Positions 1 to 8,555 of a stretch of DNA of 53,961 nucleotides are shown one piece after another. A program made the translations under genes and the position numbers. The notes beneath the pieces are model-generated. The model was given only the letters and a program-made list of their open reading frames with translations, made no database searches and was not told the DNA's origin. Within the stretch, counting starts at the first letter, position 1; every line of letters begins with the position of its first letter. Source of the DNA: an uncultured SAR86 cluster bacterium (lineage in GTDB: Bacteria > Pseudomonadota > Gammaproteobacteria > Magnimaribacterales > Magnimaribacteraceae); contig CACJMO010000006.1 of NCBI GenBank assembly GCA_902594545.1, forward strand, positions 1-53,961, written 5' to 3'.

Positions 1-257
1 TTGATAATCAAGAAAAACCAAACTTCATCGAAACTCCTGAGGGAGAAGCTACAGTTGAAACATATACGGTCGTGCATTCAAGAAATGGTCCTGATCAAGG
101 TATAGTCATTGGAAGACTTGATGATGGAAAGAGATTTATAGCAAATACTGAAAAAGATCCTAAAATCCTCCAATTAATGAGCCATGAAGAAATGCTCAAC
201 AAAAGAGGTTATGTTTCAAGAGATGGAAAGAGAAATATTTTTAAACCCAACCTATAA
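1..257 (+). CDS. Thiolase-like protein, C-terminal end (partial; TLP1-type additional C-terminal domain)
   Basis: Only the last 84 codons are in the window; the frame is open from base 3 to the TAA at 255-257, and the first ATG (72) is internal. The visible residues carry the pattern TYTVVHSRNGP, then GIVIGRLDDGKRFIANT, which I recognise as the extra C-terminal domain of thiolase-like protein type 1 and SCP-x-like acetyl-CoA acetyltransferases. The full protein would act on acyl-CoA thioesters, but its active-site cysteine region lies outside the window, so the reaction cannot be judged. The mdh gene starts 10 bases downstream and its ribosome binding site overlaps this stop codon, suggesting cotranscription. 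Confidence 0.75.
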   Translation, partial: DNQEKPNFIETPEGEATVETYTVVHSRNGPDQGIVIGRLDDGKRFIANTEKDPKILQLMSHEEMLNKRGYVSRDGKRNIFKPNL

Positions 258-267
258 GGAGAAATAA

Positions 268-1266
268 ATGAAAGAAATTAATGTGGCTGTGACTGGTGGA
301 GCAGGACAGATAGCATATTCCCTATTGCCTCGACTGGTTAGTGGAGAAACTTTCGGAGCTGATACGAGAGTTAACTTAAGATTAATCGAAATTCCACAAG
401 TAGTTGATAAGCTTGAAGGAACGATTATGGAGCTCATTGATTGTGGTTTTAACCAAACTGGTGAATTAACGGCTACTTCTGACATAAGAGAAGGAGTAAA
501 AGATGCTGATTGGGTTCTTTTAGTAGGAAGCATACCAAGAGGGATAGTTATCGATGGGAAAAAAATTGAGGAACGAAGTGATCTTTTAAAGATTAATGGT
601 GGAATTTTTACTGATCAAGGAGCAGCTATAGGTGAACTAGCTAAACCTGATGCAAAAATCCTGGTTGTTGGTAATCCCGCAAATACTAATGCCCTCATAG
701 GAAGACATTCTGCTAAGAATCCTAGTCAACAATGGTTTGCGATGACTGCTCTAGATGCTAATAGAGCTAAAGCACAGTTAGCCGAAAAAGCTGGAGTGGA
801 AATATCCTCAGTTCAAAACATGATTATATGGGGAAATCACAGTCCTACCATGTATCCAGATCCCCATAACGCAACTATTAATAACGAAAGTGCAGCGAAA
901 GTTATTAATGACGATAACTGGATAGAAACAGATTATTTACCTTTGGTTCAACAAAGAGGAAAAGCGGTAATAGATGCCAGAGGAGCTTCTTCCGCTGCCT
1001 CGGCAGCAAATGCTGCAATAGATACTGTAAAAGCTGTTATGAGCCCTACTTCAGAAGGAGATTGTTTTAGTGCCGCTATTCCTAGTGACGGAAGCTATGG
1101 AATTCCTGAAGATTTAATATTTGGTTTTCCTTTAAGAACTAACGTAAATGGCGAAATTGAGATTATTCAGGGTATTGAAATTAACGATTTTGCAAAAGGA
1201 AAGATAGAAAATACCACACAAGAACTTCTTGAAGAAAAGGAAGCTGTGAAAGACTTACTTAGCTAG
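268..1266 (+). CDS. mdh: Malate dehydrogenase
   Basis: Oxidises L-malate to oxaloacetate with NAD in the TCA cycle; cytosolic. At 332 residues it has the length of the Thermus-type family. The N-terminal Rossmann motif TGGAGQIA is at residues 9-16. Catalytic Asp163 and His191 (in WGNHSPTMYPD) and the substrate arginines Arg91, Arg103 and Arg166 are present. The mobile substrate loop between Arg91 and Arg103 holds 11 residues where E. coli and Thermus enzymes hold 5, an insertion of about six residues (GIVIDGKKIEE). AAGGAG lies directly upstream of the ATG. It follows the thiolase-like gene by 10 bases and converges on lysS. Function is very likely; the effect of the loop insertion is unknown. 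Confidence 0.95.
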   Translation: MKEINVAVTGGAGQIAYSLLPRLVSGETFGADTRVNLRLIEIPQVVDKLEGTIMELIDCGFNQTGELTATSDIREGVKDADWVLLVGSIPRGIVIDGKKIEERSDLLKINGGIFTDQGAAIGELAKPDAKILVVGNPANTNALIGRHSAKNPSQQWFAMTALDANRAKAQLAEKAGVEISSVQNMIIWGNHSPTMYPDPHNATINNESAAKVINDDNWIETDYLPLVQQRGKAVIDARGASSAASAANAAIDTVKAVMSPTSEGDCFSAAIPSDGSYGIPEDLIFGFPLRTNVNGEIEIIQGIEINDFAKGKIENTTQELLEEKEAVKDLLS

Positions 1267-1286
1267 AATTAATTTATAACCTAATT

Positions 1287-1307
1287 AAAAAAGTCACAAT
1301 CTTTTTT
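1287..1307. terminator. Weak AT-rich hairpin between mdh and lysS
   Basis: AAAAAAG (1287-1293), a 7-base loop and CTTTTTT (1301-1307) form a short stem between two convergent genes. It has U-run character in both directions, so it could act as a weak bidirectional terminator. The stem contains only one G-C pair, so this is tentative. Confidence 0.3.
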
Positions 1308-1335
1308 GTTATAGCTTGCTGCTACTTAAATTTTG

Positions 1336-2820
1336 TTATTTGGGTTTCATTTGAGGAAACAAAAGTACATCCCTTATTGACTTTGCGCCTGTTAAGAGCA
1401 TGACCAGCCTATCGATACCTATTCCAACACCTGCACACGGAGGAAGTCCGTATTCTAGAGCTTCCACATAGTCTGAGTCGAACTCCATTGCTTCTTCATC
1501 TCCTTTAGATTTTTGTTCTACCTGTTCTCTGAAGCGATCAGCTTGGTCATCAGGATCATTCAATTCTGAGAAACCATTTGCAATTTCTTTACCTCCAATA
1601 AAGAGTTCAAATCTATCAACCACTGAAGGATCGTCATCAGATGATCTAGATAATGGAGATACATCTTTCGGATAACCGGTTACAAAAGTAGGATGCATCA
1701 ATTCTTCCTCAACGAGCTCTTCAAATAGCTCAAAAAGTATTTTTCCATCAGACAGGTCATCCAAGTCTTCTATTTTGTATTTTTTTGCAGTTTCCAAGAG
1801 AAAATCTCTATTATCCAAAGAAGTCGGTTCGGCTGAAAGTTTTTGAGCAACTGAATCTTTTAAACTAATTCTTTCAAATGATTTGGAGAAATCATAGCTA
1901 GTTCCATCTTGCTCTATCTTGCTAGTGCCTAGAACTTTCTCAGAAACTACTTTCAATAGGTCCTCAATGAAAGACATTTGATCATTATAGTCGGCATAAG
2001 CTGTGTAATACTCGAGCATGGTAAACTCTGGATTATGTTTTGTTGATAGTCCCTCATTTCTAAAATTTCTATTTATCTCAAATACTTTTTCTATACCTCC
2101 TACCATAAGTCTTTTCAGATAAAGTTCTGGAGCTATCCTTAAATAAAGGTCCATATCCAGAGCATTGTGATGCGTTGCGAAAGGCTTAGCAGCCGCGCCT
2201 CCCAAAATAGAGTGCATCATGGGTGTCTCAACCTCTTGATATTCGTTATCTATAAAATATTCTCTAATTGCAGTAATGATTTGACTTCTTTTTTTGAAGA
2301 CCTCAAGGCTCTCAGGGTTGGTAATTAGATCCAAATATCTTTTTCTGTATCTTTGTTCTGTATCAACAAGACCAGAATGTTTTTCAGGAAGAGGTCTTAA
2401 GGACTTAGTAAGCATTTCTATAGATTCAGCATTAACTGTTAACTCTCCAGTTTTTGTGAGAAAAAGCTTCCCCTTGATTCCAACAATATCTCCAAGATCC
2501 CAAGTTTTAAAATCATCATATTGACCTTCAGGCAGGTCATTCGATCTAACATATGCCTGTATTTGCCCCTTCATATCCTGCAAAGTTATAAAGCTAGCTT
2601 TCCCCATTATGCGCTGAAGCATAATTCTTCCTGCTACTGATACTGTCATCTCTTTTGCTTCTAAATCCTCTTTAGACAAACCCTCGCACTGATCTTTCAA
2701 ATCCTGAGATAAGAAGTCTCTCCTAAATGAGTTCGGATAGGCATTACCCCGATTTCTAAGTTCTTCTAATTTAGATCTGCGTTGTTTTATGAGATCATTT
2801 TCCGATAGATTTTCTGTCAT
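1336..2820 (-). CDS. lysS: Lysyl-tRNA synthetase, class II
   Basis: Charges tRNA-Lys with lysine in the cytoplasm. The 494 residues (E. coli LysS has 505) show an N-terminal OB-fold anticodon-binding domain (roughly 55-150) and the class II catalytic core. Motif 2 reads FRNEGLSTKHNPEFTMLEYY and motif 3 GIGIDRLVMLLTG near the C-terminus. It is the last gene of the long minus-strand run, 14 bases after prfB, the same prfB-lysS pairing as in E. coli and Pseudomonas. No gene follows on this strand before mdh ends. Confidence 0.97.
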   Translation of the reverse strand: MTENLSENDLIKQRRSKLEELRNRGNAYPNSFRRDFLSQDLKDQCEGLSKEDLEAKEMTVSVAGRIMLQRIMGKASFITLQDMKGQIQAYVRSNDLPEGQYDDFKTWDLGDIVGIKGKLFLTKTGELTVNAESIEMLTKSLRPLPEKHSGLVDTEQRYRKRYLDLITNPESLEVFKKRSQIITAIREYFIDNEYQEVETPMMHSILGGAAAKPFATHHNALDMDLYLRIAPELYLKRLMVGGIEKVFEINRNFRNEGLSTKHNPEFTMLEYYTAYADYNDQMSFIEDLLKVVSEKVLGTSKIEQDGTSYDFSKSFERISLKDSVAQKLSAEPTSLDNRDFLLETAKKYKIEDLDDLSDGKILFELFEELVEEELMHPTFVTGYPKDVSPLSRSSDDDPSVVDRFELFIGGKEIANGFSELNDPDDQADRFREQVEQKSKGDEEAMEFDSDYVEALEYGLPPCAGVGIGIDRLVMLLTGAKSIRDVLLFPQMKPK

Positions 2821-2834
2821 AGTCGTTACTTTAA

Positions 2835-3933
2835 CTAAATATTCTCTTTTAAGCTCGCTTCGATGAAATTATCTAGTGCCCCATCGAGGACCGCAGAACA
2901 ATTTGTTGTCTCAACTCCTGTTCTGAGATCTTTTATTCTTGAAGAATCCAAAACATAAGATCTTATTTGACTCCCCCAGCCTATATCTGCCTTTGATTCC
3001 TCAAGAGACTGTTTTTCTTCATTTAGCTTATTTATCTCTATTTCATAAAGTTTAGCTCTTAACTGAGCCATGGCCTTATCTTTATTTTGATGCTGAGATC
3101 TTTGAGACTGACATTGTGAAACAACTCCAGTGGGAAGATGTGTAATTCTGATGGCAGAATCCGTTTTATTTACATGTTGACCTCCGGCACCACTTGCCCG
3201 ATAGGTATCTATTCTTAAATCAGCAGGATTGATTTCGATCTCTACTGTCTCATCAACCTCAGGAGATATGAATATTGAAGCGAAGGAAGTATGCCTTCTG
3301 CTTCCAGAATCAAACGGAGATTTTCTTACCAACCTATGGACACCTGTTTCAGTTCTTAACCAGCCATATGCGTAATCACCATTGAATTTTATGGCAGCGC
3401 TTTTAATGCCTGCCACCTCTCCGTGAGACACTTCTATAACCTCTGCTTCAAAGCCTTTAGATTCTCCCCATTTTAAATACATTCTCATTAGCATTTCTGC
3501 CCAGTCTTGTGCCTCAGTTCCTCCTGAACCTGATTGAATATCTAAATAAGCATTGTTTGGATCCATTTTATTTGAAAACATTCTTATAAATTCAAGATCA
3601 TGCAATGCAATTTCATTTTTAGATATTTCTTTAGCAATCTCTTCAAGCGCTAAATTGTCATTCTCCTCTATGGCAATTTCAGCAAGTTCAATAGAATCAC
3701 TAATGGATTCAGCTAAGACACTGAACTTATTTAATTCACGTTCGAGATAAACTTTCTGTTTATTTACTTCCTGTGCAGTTTTTGGGTCATCCCAAATAGA
3801 AGGCTCGCTTAACTTCTCGGTAAGTTCTTTAAGTGCAAGTGTTTTATTTTCAACGTCAAAGATACCCCCTAAGATCATCAATCCTCTTTGCATGATCTTT
3901 AAGTTCTTCGTTCAGAGATGTGATTTCTATCAT
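2835..3933 (-). CDS. prfB: Peptide chain release factor 2, made by programmed +1 frameshift
   Basis: Recognises UGA and UAA stop codons and triggers peptide release. The true start is the ATG at 3933-3931, directly after the thrC stop. Twenty-five codons are read to an in-frame UGA at 3858-3856, then the ribosome shifts +1 and continues with GAC at 3857. The product is 365 residues, the same as E. coli RF2. The long downstream frame holds the stop-codon recognition tripeptide SPF (in [15 protein letters not shown]) and the hydrolysis motif GGQ (in [13 protein letters not shown]). A single-frame reading from the ATG at 3893 would lose the first 25 residues. It sits between thrC and lysS. Confidence 0.96.
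3855..3873 (-). promoter_or_regulatory. prfB: prfB autoregulatory frameshift site
   Basis: On the minus strand codons 21-26 read CTT AGG GGG TAT CTT TGA followed by C. The Shine-Dalgarno-like AGGGGG sits just before the slippery CTT, and the UGA stop in the poor UGAC context lets RF2 regulate its own synthesis. As far as I recall this matches the E. coli site base for base, including stop codon position 26. Confidence 0.95.
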
Positions 3934-5325
3934 TTATTTCGTGGCGTTCTGTAGAACAAAGTTCTTGATCTTGGAATAATCTTTCGGAAGAACATTAAAC
4001 ACTTCATCATTATCAAAAGCCTTCTCTACCTTATCAGGTAAAACAAAATTATAGTCTGGAATTGCCTGCTCCATAGCCTCTCTGAATTTAGCAGGATGTG
4101 CTGTTCCCATTGTTATGACTGCTTCATCATCAGAAATTCCTGAAGCAGCAGCAATACCAGTTGCAGTATGAGGATCAGCTAGATAACCTGTCTTAGAATA
4201 GGTCAAGAAAATTTGCTGGACTATCTCTTCGTCATTACTTTTACAACTACTAAAGAATGAGGATAACATTTTTTGTTTTTCTTTAGGGATCTCTATGGGT
4301 TTTTCTGGAAAAGAATTCATTTTTTCAGACAACAATGCAGAATCATTATCATATAAATTGTATAGAAGCCTTTCAAAGTTACTAGCAACTGAAATGTCCA
4401 TGCTAGGAGCCAACGTCTGAACTACATCTGTCTTTGCATAGCGGTTGTTTGAAAGAGCTTCATGCAGCACATCATTTGTATTGGTAGCGATTATTATTCT
4501 TTCTATTGGTAAACCCATTTCCTTAGCAGTCCATCCTGCATATGCATGTCCAAAATTTCCAGATGGTATGGAAAAGGTCAGCCCTTTATTTAACTCATTC
4601 AATTTAAGATATGACCAAAAAAAATAGACTGACTGGGTCATACATCTTGCCCAATTTATTGAATTTGCTGCAATGAACCTTACTTCATCAATCTTAAGAT
4701 CTTGGTCAAGGAACATTTTCTTAACAATATCCTGACAGCCATCAAAGTCTGTTTGAATAGCCAAAGGAAATACATTTTTTGATTGAGTGGTTGTCATCTG
4801 CTTTCTTTGAAACTCAGTAACTTTTCCATGAGGATAAAGAATATATACTTCAACATTGTCATGCCTTGAACATGCTGAAATCGCAGCAGCGCCTGTATCT
4901 CCAGAGGTTGCTCCCAAAACTACAATTTTTTCTCCTCTTTCTTTCGCAAAGTGATTTAATAGAGCGCCTAGTAACTGCATAGCAACATCTTTGAAAGCCA
5001 ATGTAGGTCCATGGAATAATTCCAAAACCCATCTATTGTCTTCTATGGATTCGAGTCGAACGACATCCTTAATATCAAAGCTAGAGTATGCCTCTTCTAC
5101 CAACTCATTAAAAACATGTTCTTCTATCTCTTCATCTACGTAAGGATATAAAACTTTTGAAGCTATTTTTTGGAAACTAAGTTCTGACCAACTATGGATC
5201 TCTTCGAGAGTAAACTTTGGAAATTCTTGTGGCATGTATAAACCACCGTCTGGAGCAAGTCCCCCAAGTAAGACTTCTGAAAAACCTACTTCTGGGCTAT
5301 TTCCTCTTGTACTTTTATAACGCAT
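3934..5325 (-). CDS. thrC: Threonine synthase
   Basis: Converts O-phosphohomoserine to threonine with pyridoxal phosphate. The 463 residues begin with the family pattern MRYKSTRG and have the PLP-binding lysine Lys112 in FHGPTLAFKDVAMQLLG. Later blocks GATSGDTGAAA and IPSGNFGHAYAG bind phosphate and cofactor. The length fits the longer gammaproteobacterial type. The start codon overlaps the end of hom by 11 bases and the stop abuts the prfB ATG, so translation is probably coupled in both directions. Together with hom it supplies the last part of threonine synthesis; homoserine kinase (thrB) is not in the window. Confidence 0.96.
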   Translation of the reverse strand: MRYKSTRGNSPEVGFSEVLLGGLAPDGGLYMPQEFPKFTLEEIHSWSELSFQKIASKVLYPYVDEEIEEHVFNELVEEAYSSFDIKDVVRLESIEDNRWVLELFHGPTLAFKDVAMQLLGALLNHFAKERGEKIVVLGATSGDTGAAAISACSRHDNVEVYILYPHGKVTEFQRKQMTTTQSKNVFPLAIQTDFDGCQDIVKKMFLDQDLKIDEVRFIAANSINWARCMTQSVYFFWSYLKLNELNKGLTFSIPSGNFGHAYAGWTAKEMGLPIERIIIATNTNDVLHEALSNNRYAKTDVVQTLAPSMDISVASNFERLLYNLYDNDSALLSEKMNSFPEKPIEIPKEKQKMLSSFFSSCKSNDEEIVQQIFLTYSKTGYLADPHTATGIAAASGISDDEAVITMGTAHPAKFREAMEQAIPDYNFVLPDKVEKAFDNDEVFNVLPKDYSKIKNFVLQNATK

Positions 5326-6595
5326 TGTGAATTCTGAACTGTTTTACAGGACCTGCTATTTCTGTCATAGCTTCTAAATTTTCTTGTAATCGACCTGCCT
5401 CAGTATCAGTTAAAACACCGGAAATAATAACAACAGGAACAAAATTTTCATTCGGTGAATTATCTTTGATTTCGTTTTGTATCAACGCTTCAATACTTAC
5501 ATTTTCATCAGCAAACAAGGAAGAAACTTTTGCTATCGCCCCTGCTTCATTTTTTACATCTAGCTTAAAATAACGAGAGAATTGTTGTTTGCATTCTTTA
5601 ATTAAAGTGTTCTGATTTTTCTTATTTTCTGATTCAGGCCACCCTCCATTAGAAAGATCAACAAGATCAGCAATTACAGCTGAAGCGGTAGGTTTTGGTC
5701 CGGCACCAGGTCCGTAATAAACTGTAGAGCCTATACTTTCACAGAATATCTCCAAGGCATTCATTTGTTGACCTACTTGAGATAAGAGCTGATCTTTTGG
5801 AACAAATGTTGGGAAGGCGCTTACATTTACTTGTCCGTTATCTAAAGAACCGTAAGCAATATGTTTGATCGAATAGCCAAGCTGATAGGCGTATGCAATG
5901 TCCTCAGGTGAGACTTGATCTATTCCTCCGTAAGACACAAAGCTGAAGTCAAAAGGTGTGTTAAATGCCAATGCTGAAAGAATACTGGCCTTTTGTGCAG
6001 CATCCGTGCCATCTATATCCATTGTAGGATCGGTTTCAGCCAGTCCAAGCTCCTGAGCTTCTTTTAAAGCATCATCGAAAGAAGATTTATCTTCAGACAT
6101 CTTAGAAAGAATAAAATTAGTTGTGCCATTTAAAATGCCAGCAAACCACTTAACCTCATTGGCCACTAAACCTTCCCTGAGTGCTTTAATTACTGGTGTT
6201 CCTCCTGCAACAGAGGCTTCAAAACCTATTTGTACTTTGTGCTCCTTAGCCAATTTAAATAACTCATCTCCATGTGTCGCAATAAGAGCTTTATTTGCCG
6301 TAACAATGTTCTTTCCATTTCCTATCGCGTGCTCTATGAGATCTTTAGCAAGATCACAACCACCTATCAACTCAACAAATACATCTATTGTTGGATTTTT
6401 TGCTACCTCCATTAAATCTGTGACAACATCTAGATCGTAAGGCACTGCAGATTTTCCTTTTCTTGCACCAACCTGCGTAATTTCTATTTGAACGCCACCG
6501 TTGGATACAACAATATCAGGAGTATTAGTTAAATTTTCCAAAACAGCGCCACCAACATTACCAACGCCGCAAACGCCAATTTTTAAAGATTTCAT
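5315..6595 (-). CDS. hom: Homoserine dehydrogenase
   Basis: Reduces aspartate semialdehyde to homoserine, the branch point to threonine and methionine. The 426 residues show a Rossmann motif GVCGVGNVGG (7-16), the catalytic domain with ANKALIATHG and GGTPVIKALREGL, and a C-terminal ACT regulatory domain (about 345-426, starting NEAGAIAKVSSLF) that normally binds threonine for feedback inhibition. It is a monofunctional enzyme with no aspartokinase domain attached. The ATG overlaps the stop of the upstream aminotransferase gene by one base (TAATG), and its end overlaps thrC by 11 bases. Confidence 0.96.
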   Translation of the reverse strand: MKSLKIGVCGVGNVGGAVLENLTNTPDIVVSNGGVQIEITQVGARKGKSAVPYDLDVVTDLMEVAKNPTIDVFVELIGGCDLAKDLIEHAIGNGKNIVTANKALIATHGDELFKLAKEHKVQIGFEASVAGGTPVIKALREGLVANEVKWFAGILNGTTNFILSKMSEDKSSFDDALKEAQELGLAETDPTMDIDGTDAAQKASILSALAFNTPFDFSFVSYGGIDQVSPEDIAYAYQLGYSIKHIAYGSLDNGQVNVSAFPTFVPKDQLLSQVGQQMNALEIFCESIGSTVYYGPGAGPKPTASAVIADLVDLSNGGWPESENKKNQNTLIKECKQQFSRYFKLDVKNEAGAIAKVSSLFADENVSIEALIQNEIKDNSPNENFVPVVIISGVLTDTEAGRLQENLEAMTEIAGPVKQFRIHNAL

Positions 6596-7794
6596 TAATT
6601 TACAGCCTGGATTTTGGTTGAATTAGATAAAAATTTCTTTATATTCCTTATGGCCTGTCTAGATCTATGCTCATTTTCAATTAAAGAAAAGCGCACATAG
6701 CCTTCTCCATAACTTCCAAATCCGACTCCAGGTGAAACTGCTACTTTAGCTTCTTTAAGAAGTTGCTTACTGAATTCCAAGGAACCTAAAGCTTTATGTG
6801 TTGGTGGAATTTTTGCCCAAACAAACATTGTTGCTTTAGGACTTTCTACTTTCCATCCTGCTTGATTTAGTCCCTTAATTAAAACATCTCTACGCGATTG
6901 ATACATGTCTCTTATTTCACCAACATACTTGTCACCTTCATCCAGTGCCTTTATTGCTGCAACTTGGATAGGAGTAAAAAGACCATAGTCAAAATAAGAT
7001 TTTATCCTGGATAAAGCTGCCAATAATTCCGGATTCCCGCAACAAAATCCTACTCTCCATCCAGGCATGTTATAGCTTTTAGATAAGGTAAAAAACTCTA
7101 CAGCAATATCCTTGGCCTCTTCAACTTGTAAAATAGAGGGAGCTACATAATCGTCGAAACAAATATCGGCATAAGCCAAGTCCTGAATTACCCAAATCTT
7201 ATGCTTTTTGGCAAAAGAAACTATTTTTTCAAAGAACTCAAGATCTACACATTGAGTAGAAGGATTACCTGGAAAGTTTAATACCAGCATCTTGGGTTTT
7301 GGAAATGAATTAGTAACGGCAGATTCTAACTCAGCAAAGAAATCTATATCTTCTCCAATAGGAACATGCCTTATATCAGCTCCAGCAATAACAAAGCCAT
7401 AAGGGTGTATAGGATAAGAAGGATTTGGGACAAGCACCGCATCACCCTTGTCCAAGGTTGCTAAGGCTAAATGCCCAAGACCTTCTTTAGATCCCATTGT
7501 TACAACTGCTTCCTTTTCAGGATCAAGGATGACACCATATTTCCGATCATACCAATCGCATATTGATTTTCTGAGTCTAGGTATCCCTTTCGATTGAGAG
7601 TATCTATGAGTTGACCCTTTCAGGGCAGACTCTCTAAGTTTTTCAACAATCTCTTCAGGTGTAGGTTGATCCGGATTTCCCATTCCAAAATCAATTATGT
7701 CTTCTCCTCTTTTCCTAGCTGCAGCCTTGAGGGTTTGAATTTCATCAAACACATAAGGAGGAAGTTTATTAACTCTTGGAAAATTACTATCCAT
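6595..7794 (-). CDS. alaC: AlaC-type alanine (glutamate-pyruvate) aminotransferase
   Basis: Fold-type I PLP aminotransferase that most likely makes alanine from pyruvate and glutamate. The 399 residues closely follow E. coli AlaC (YfdZ): RLPPYVF-like start (KLPPYVF), DFGMGNPDQPTP, VPNPSYPIHPYG, and the PLP lysine Lys239 in FFTLSKSYNMPGWRVGF. The C-terminal block with SPGVGFGSYGEGYVRF is typical. It lies between dsbC and hom and overlaps hom by one base. In Pseudomonas, dsbC and hom are direct neighbours, so the aminotransferase appears inserted here. A role in providing amino donors for the threonine branch is possible but unproven. Confidence 0.88.
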   Translation of the reverse strand: MDSNFPRVNKLPPYVFDEIQTLKAAARKRGEDIIDFGMGNPDQPTPEEIVEKLRESALKGSTHRYSQSKGIPRLRKSICDWYDRKYGVILDPEKEAVVTMGSKEGLGHLALATLDKGDAVLVPNPSYPIHPYGFVIAGADIRHVPIGEDIDFFAELESAVTNSFPKPKMLVLNFPGNPSTQCVDLEFFEKIVSFAKKHKIWVIQDLAYADICFDDYVAPSILQVEEAKDIAVEFFTLSKSYNMPGWRVGFCCGNPELLAALSRIKSYFDYGLFTPIQVAAIKALDEGDKYVGEIRDMYQSRRDVLIKGLNQAGWKVESPKATMFVWAKIPPTHKALGSLEFSKQLLKEAKVAVSPGVGFGSYGEGYVRFSLIENEHRSRQAIRNIKKFLSNSTKIQAVN

Positions 7795-7803
7795 AAAATA
7801 ATT

Positions 7804-8553
7804 TTAGCTGCTAGTTGTAAGAATATTAAGTAAATCTTCTGGGGGCAGATAACCAGGAATCATTTTTCCTTCTTCGGTGACTATGGAAGGAGTGCCTTGC
7901 ACGCCCATAGCTCTGCCTAATTCAAAGTGGCTTTCTACAGGATTATCCTCGCATAACAGCCTATCAATTTCCCTTCCTTGTTTAAGTAAAGTTAAAGAGT
8001 TGTTGGGATCAGTATTGCACCAGGCTGAAGCAATTTTATTGTATGAATCAGACCCTATACCTGCTCTGGGATAGGCTAAGTAGTGAACTTTTATACCTAG
8101 AGAAAGATATGCATCAATTTGATTATGAAACTGCCTACAATAACCACAATCCACATCAGTAAAAACGTAAATACTATGAGCTATTTTTTCTGGTTCAAAG
8201 ATGATTAACTCTTCCTCATCAAGGTTTTGCATCATTACTTTTCTTTGGTAATCTCTTCTAGCCTCTGATTTATTAACCAATCCTTCTTTTGTAATTAGAT
8301 AGATATCACCGGAAACGAGATAATTCCCATCTGAGGAGACATACAAAGGCTCTACTCCCTCAAAATTAACTTCATAGAATCCAGACATATCTGTCTCTTG
8401 TATAGATTCCATAACGATACCCTCGGGTAACATCTCGTTAAGTCTATTTTTTACAACCTCTATTTCATCTTTGGTAGAAGTACTTTCTGAAGAACATCCA
8501 ACAGAAAATAAGAAAAGCAGAGTAAAAATAAAGTATTTTGTATATTTATTCAT
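7804..8553 (-). CDS. dsbC: DsbC-type thiol:disulfide interchange protein, possible lipoprotein
   Basis: Periplasmic disulfide isomerase that rearranges wrong disulfides. I prefer the ATG at 8553 (249 residues) over 8559, because GAGG lies 6 bases upstream of it. The N-terminal dimerisation domain (about 30-100) is followed by a thioredoxin fold with the active site CGYC (136-139), the second conserved pair Cys179 and Cys201, and the cis-proline in GTPS. The signal peptide ends FSVGCSS, which fits the permissive lipobox pattern, so it may be membrane-anchored, unlike soluble E. coli DsbC. It sits just after xerD, as in other gammaproteobacteria. The exported cysteine-containing proteins at 32665-36474 are conceivable clients. 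Confidence 0.9.
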   Translation of the reverse strand: MNKYTKYFIFTLLFLFSVGCSSESTSTKDEIEVVKNRLNEMLPEGIVMESIQETDMSGFYEVNFEGVEPLYVSSDGNYLVSGDIYLITKEGLVNKSEARRDYQRKVMMQNLDEEELIIFEPEKIAHSIYVFTDVDCGYCRQFHNQIDAYLSLGIKVHYLAYPRAGIGSDSYNKIASAWCNTDPNNSLTLLKQGREIDRLLCEDNPVESHFELGRAMGVQGTPSIVTEEGKMIPGYLPPEDLLNILTTSS

Positions 8554-8555
8554 TT

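Noticed and set aside
2835-3893. prfB as a single-frame gene starting at ATG 3893
   Set aside because: The upstream 25 codons, in-frame UGA and slippery site give the full 365-residue RF2; the internal ATG start is an artefact of reading one frame.
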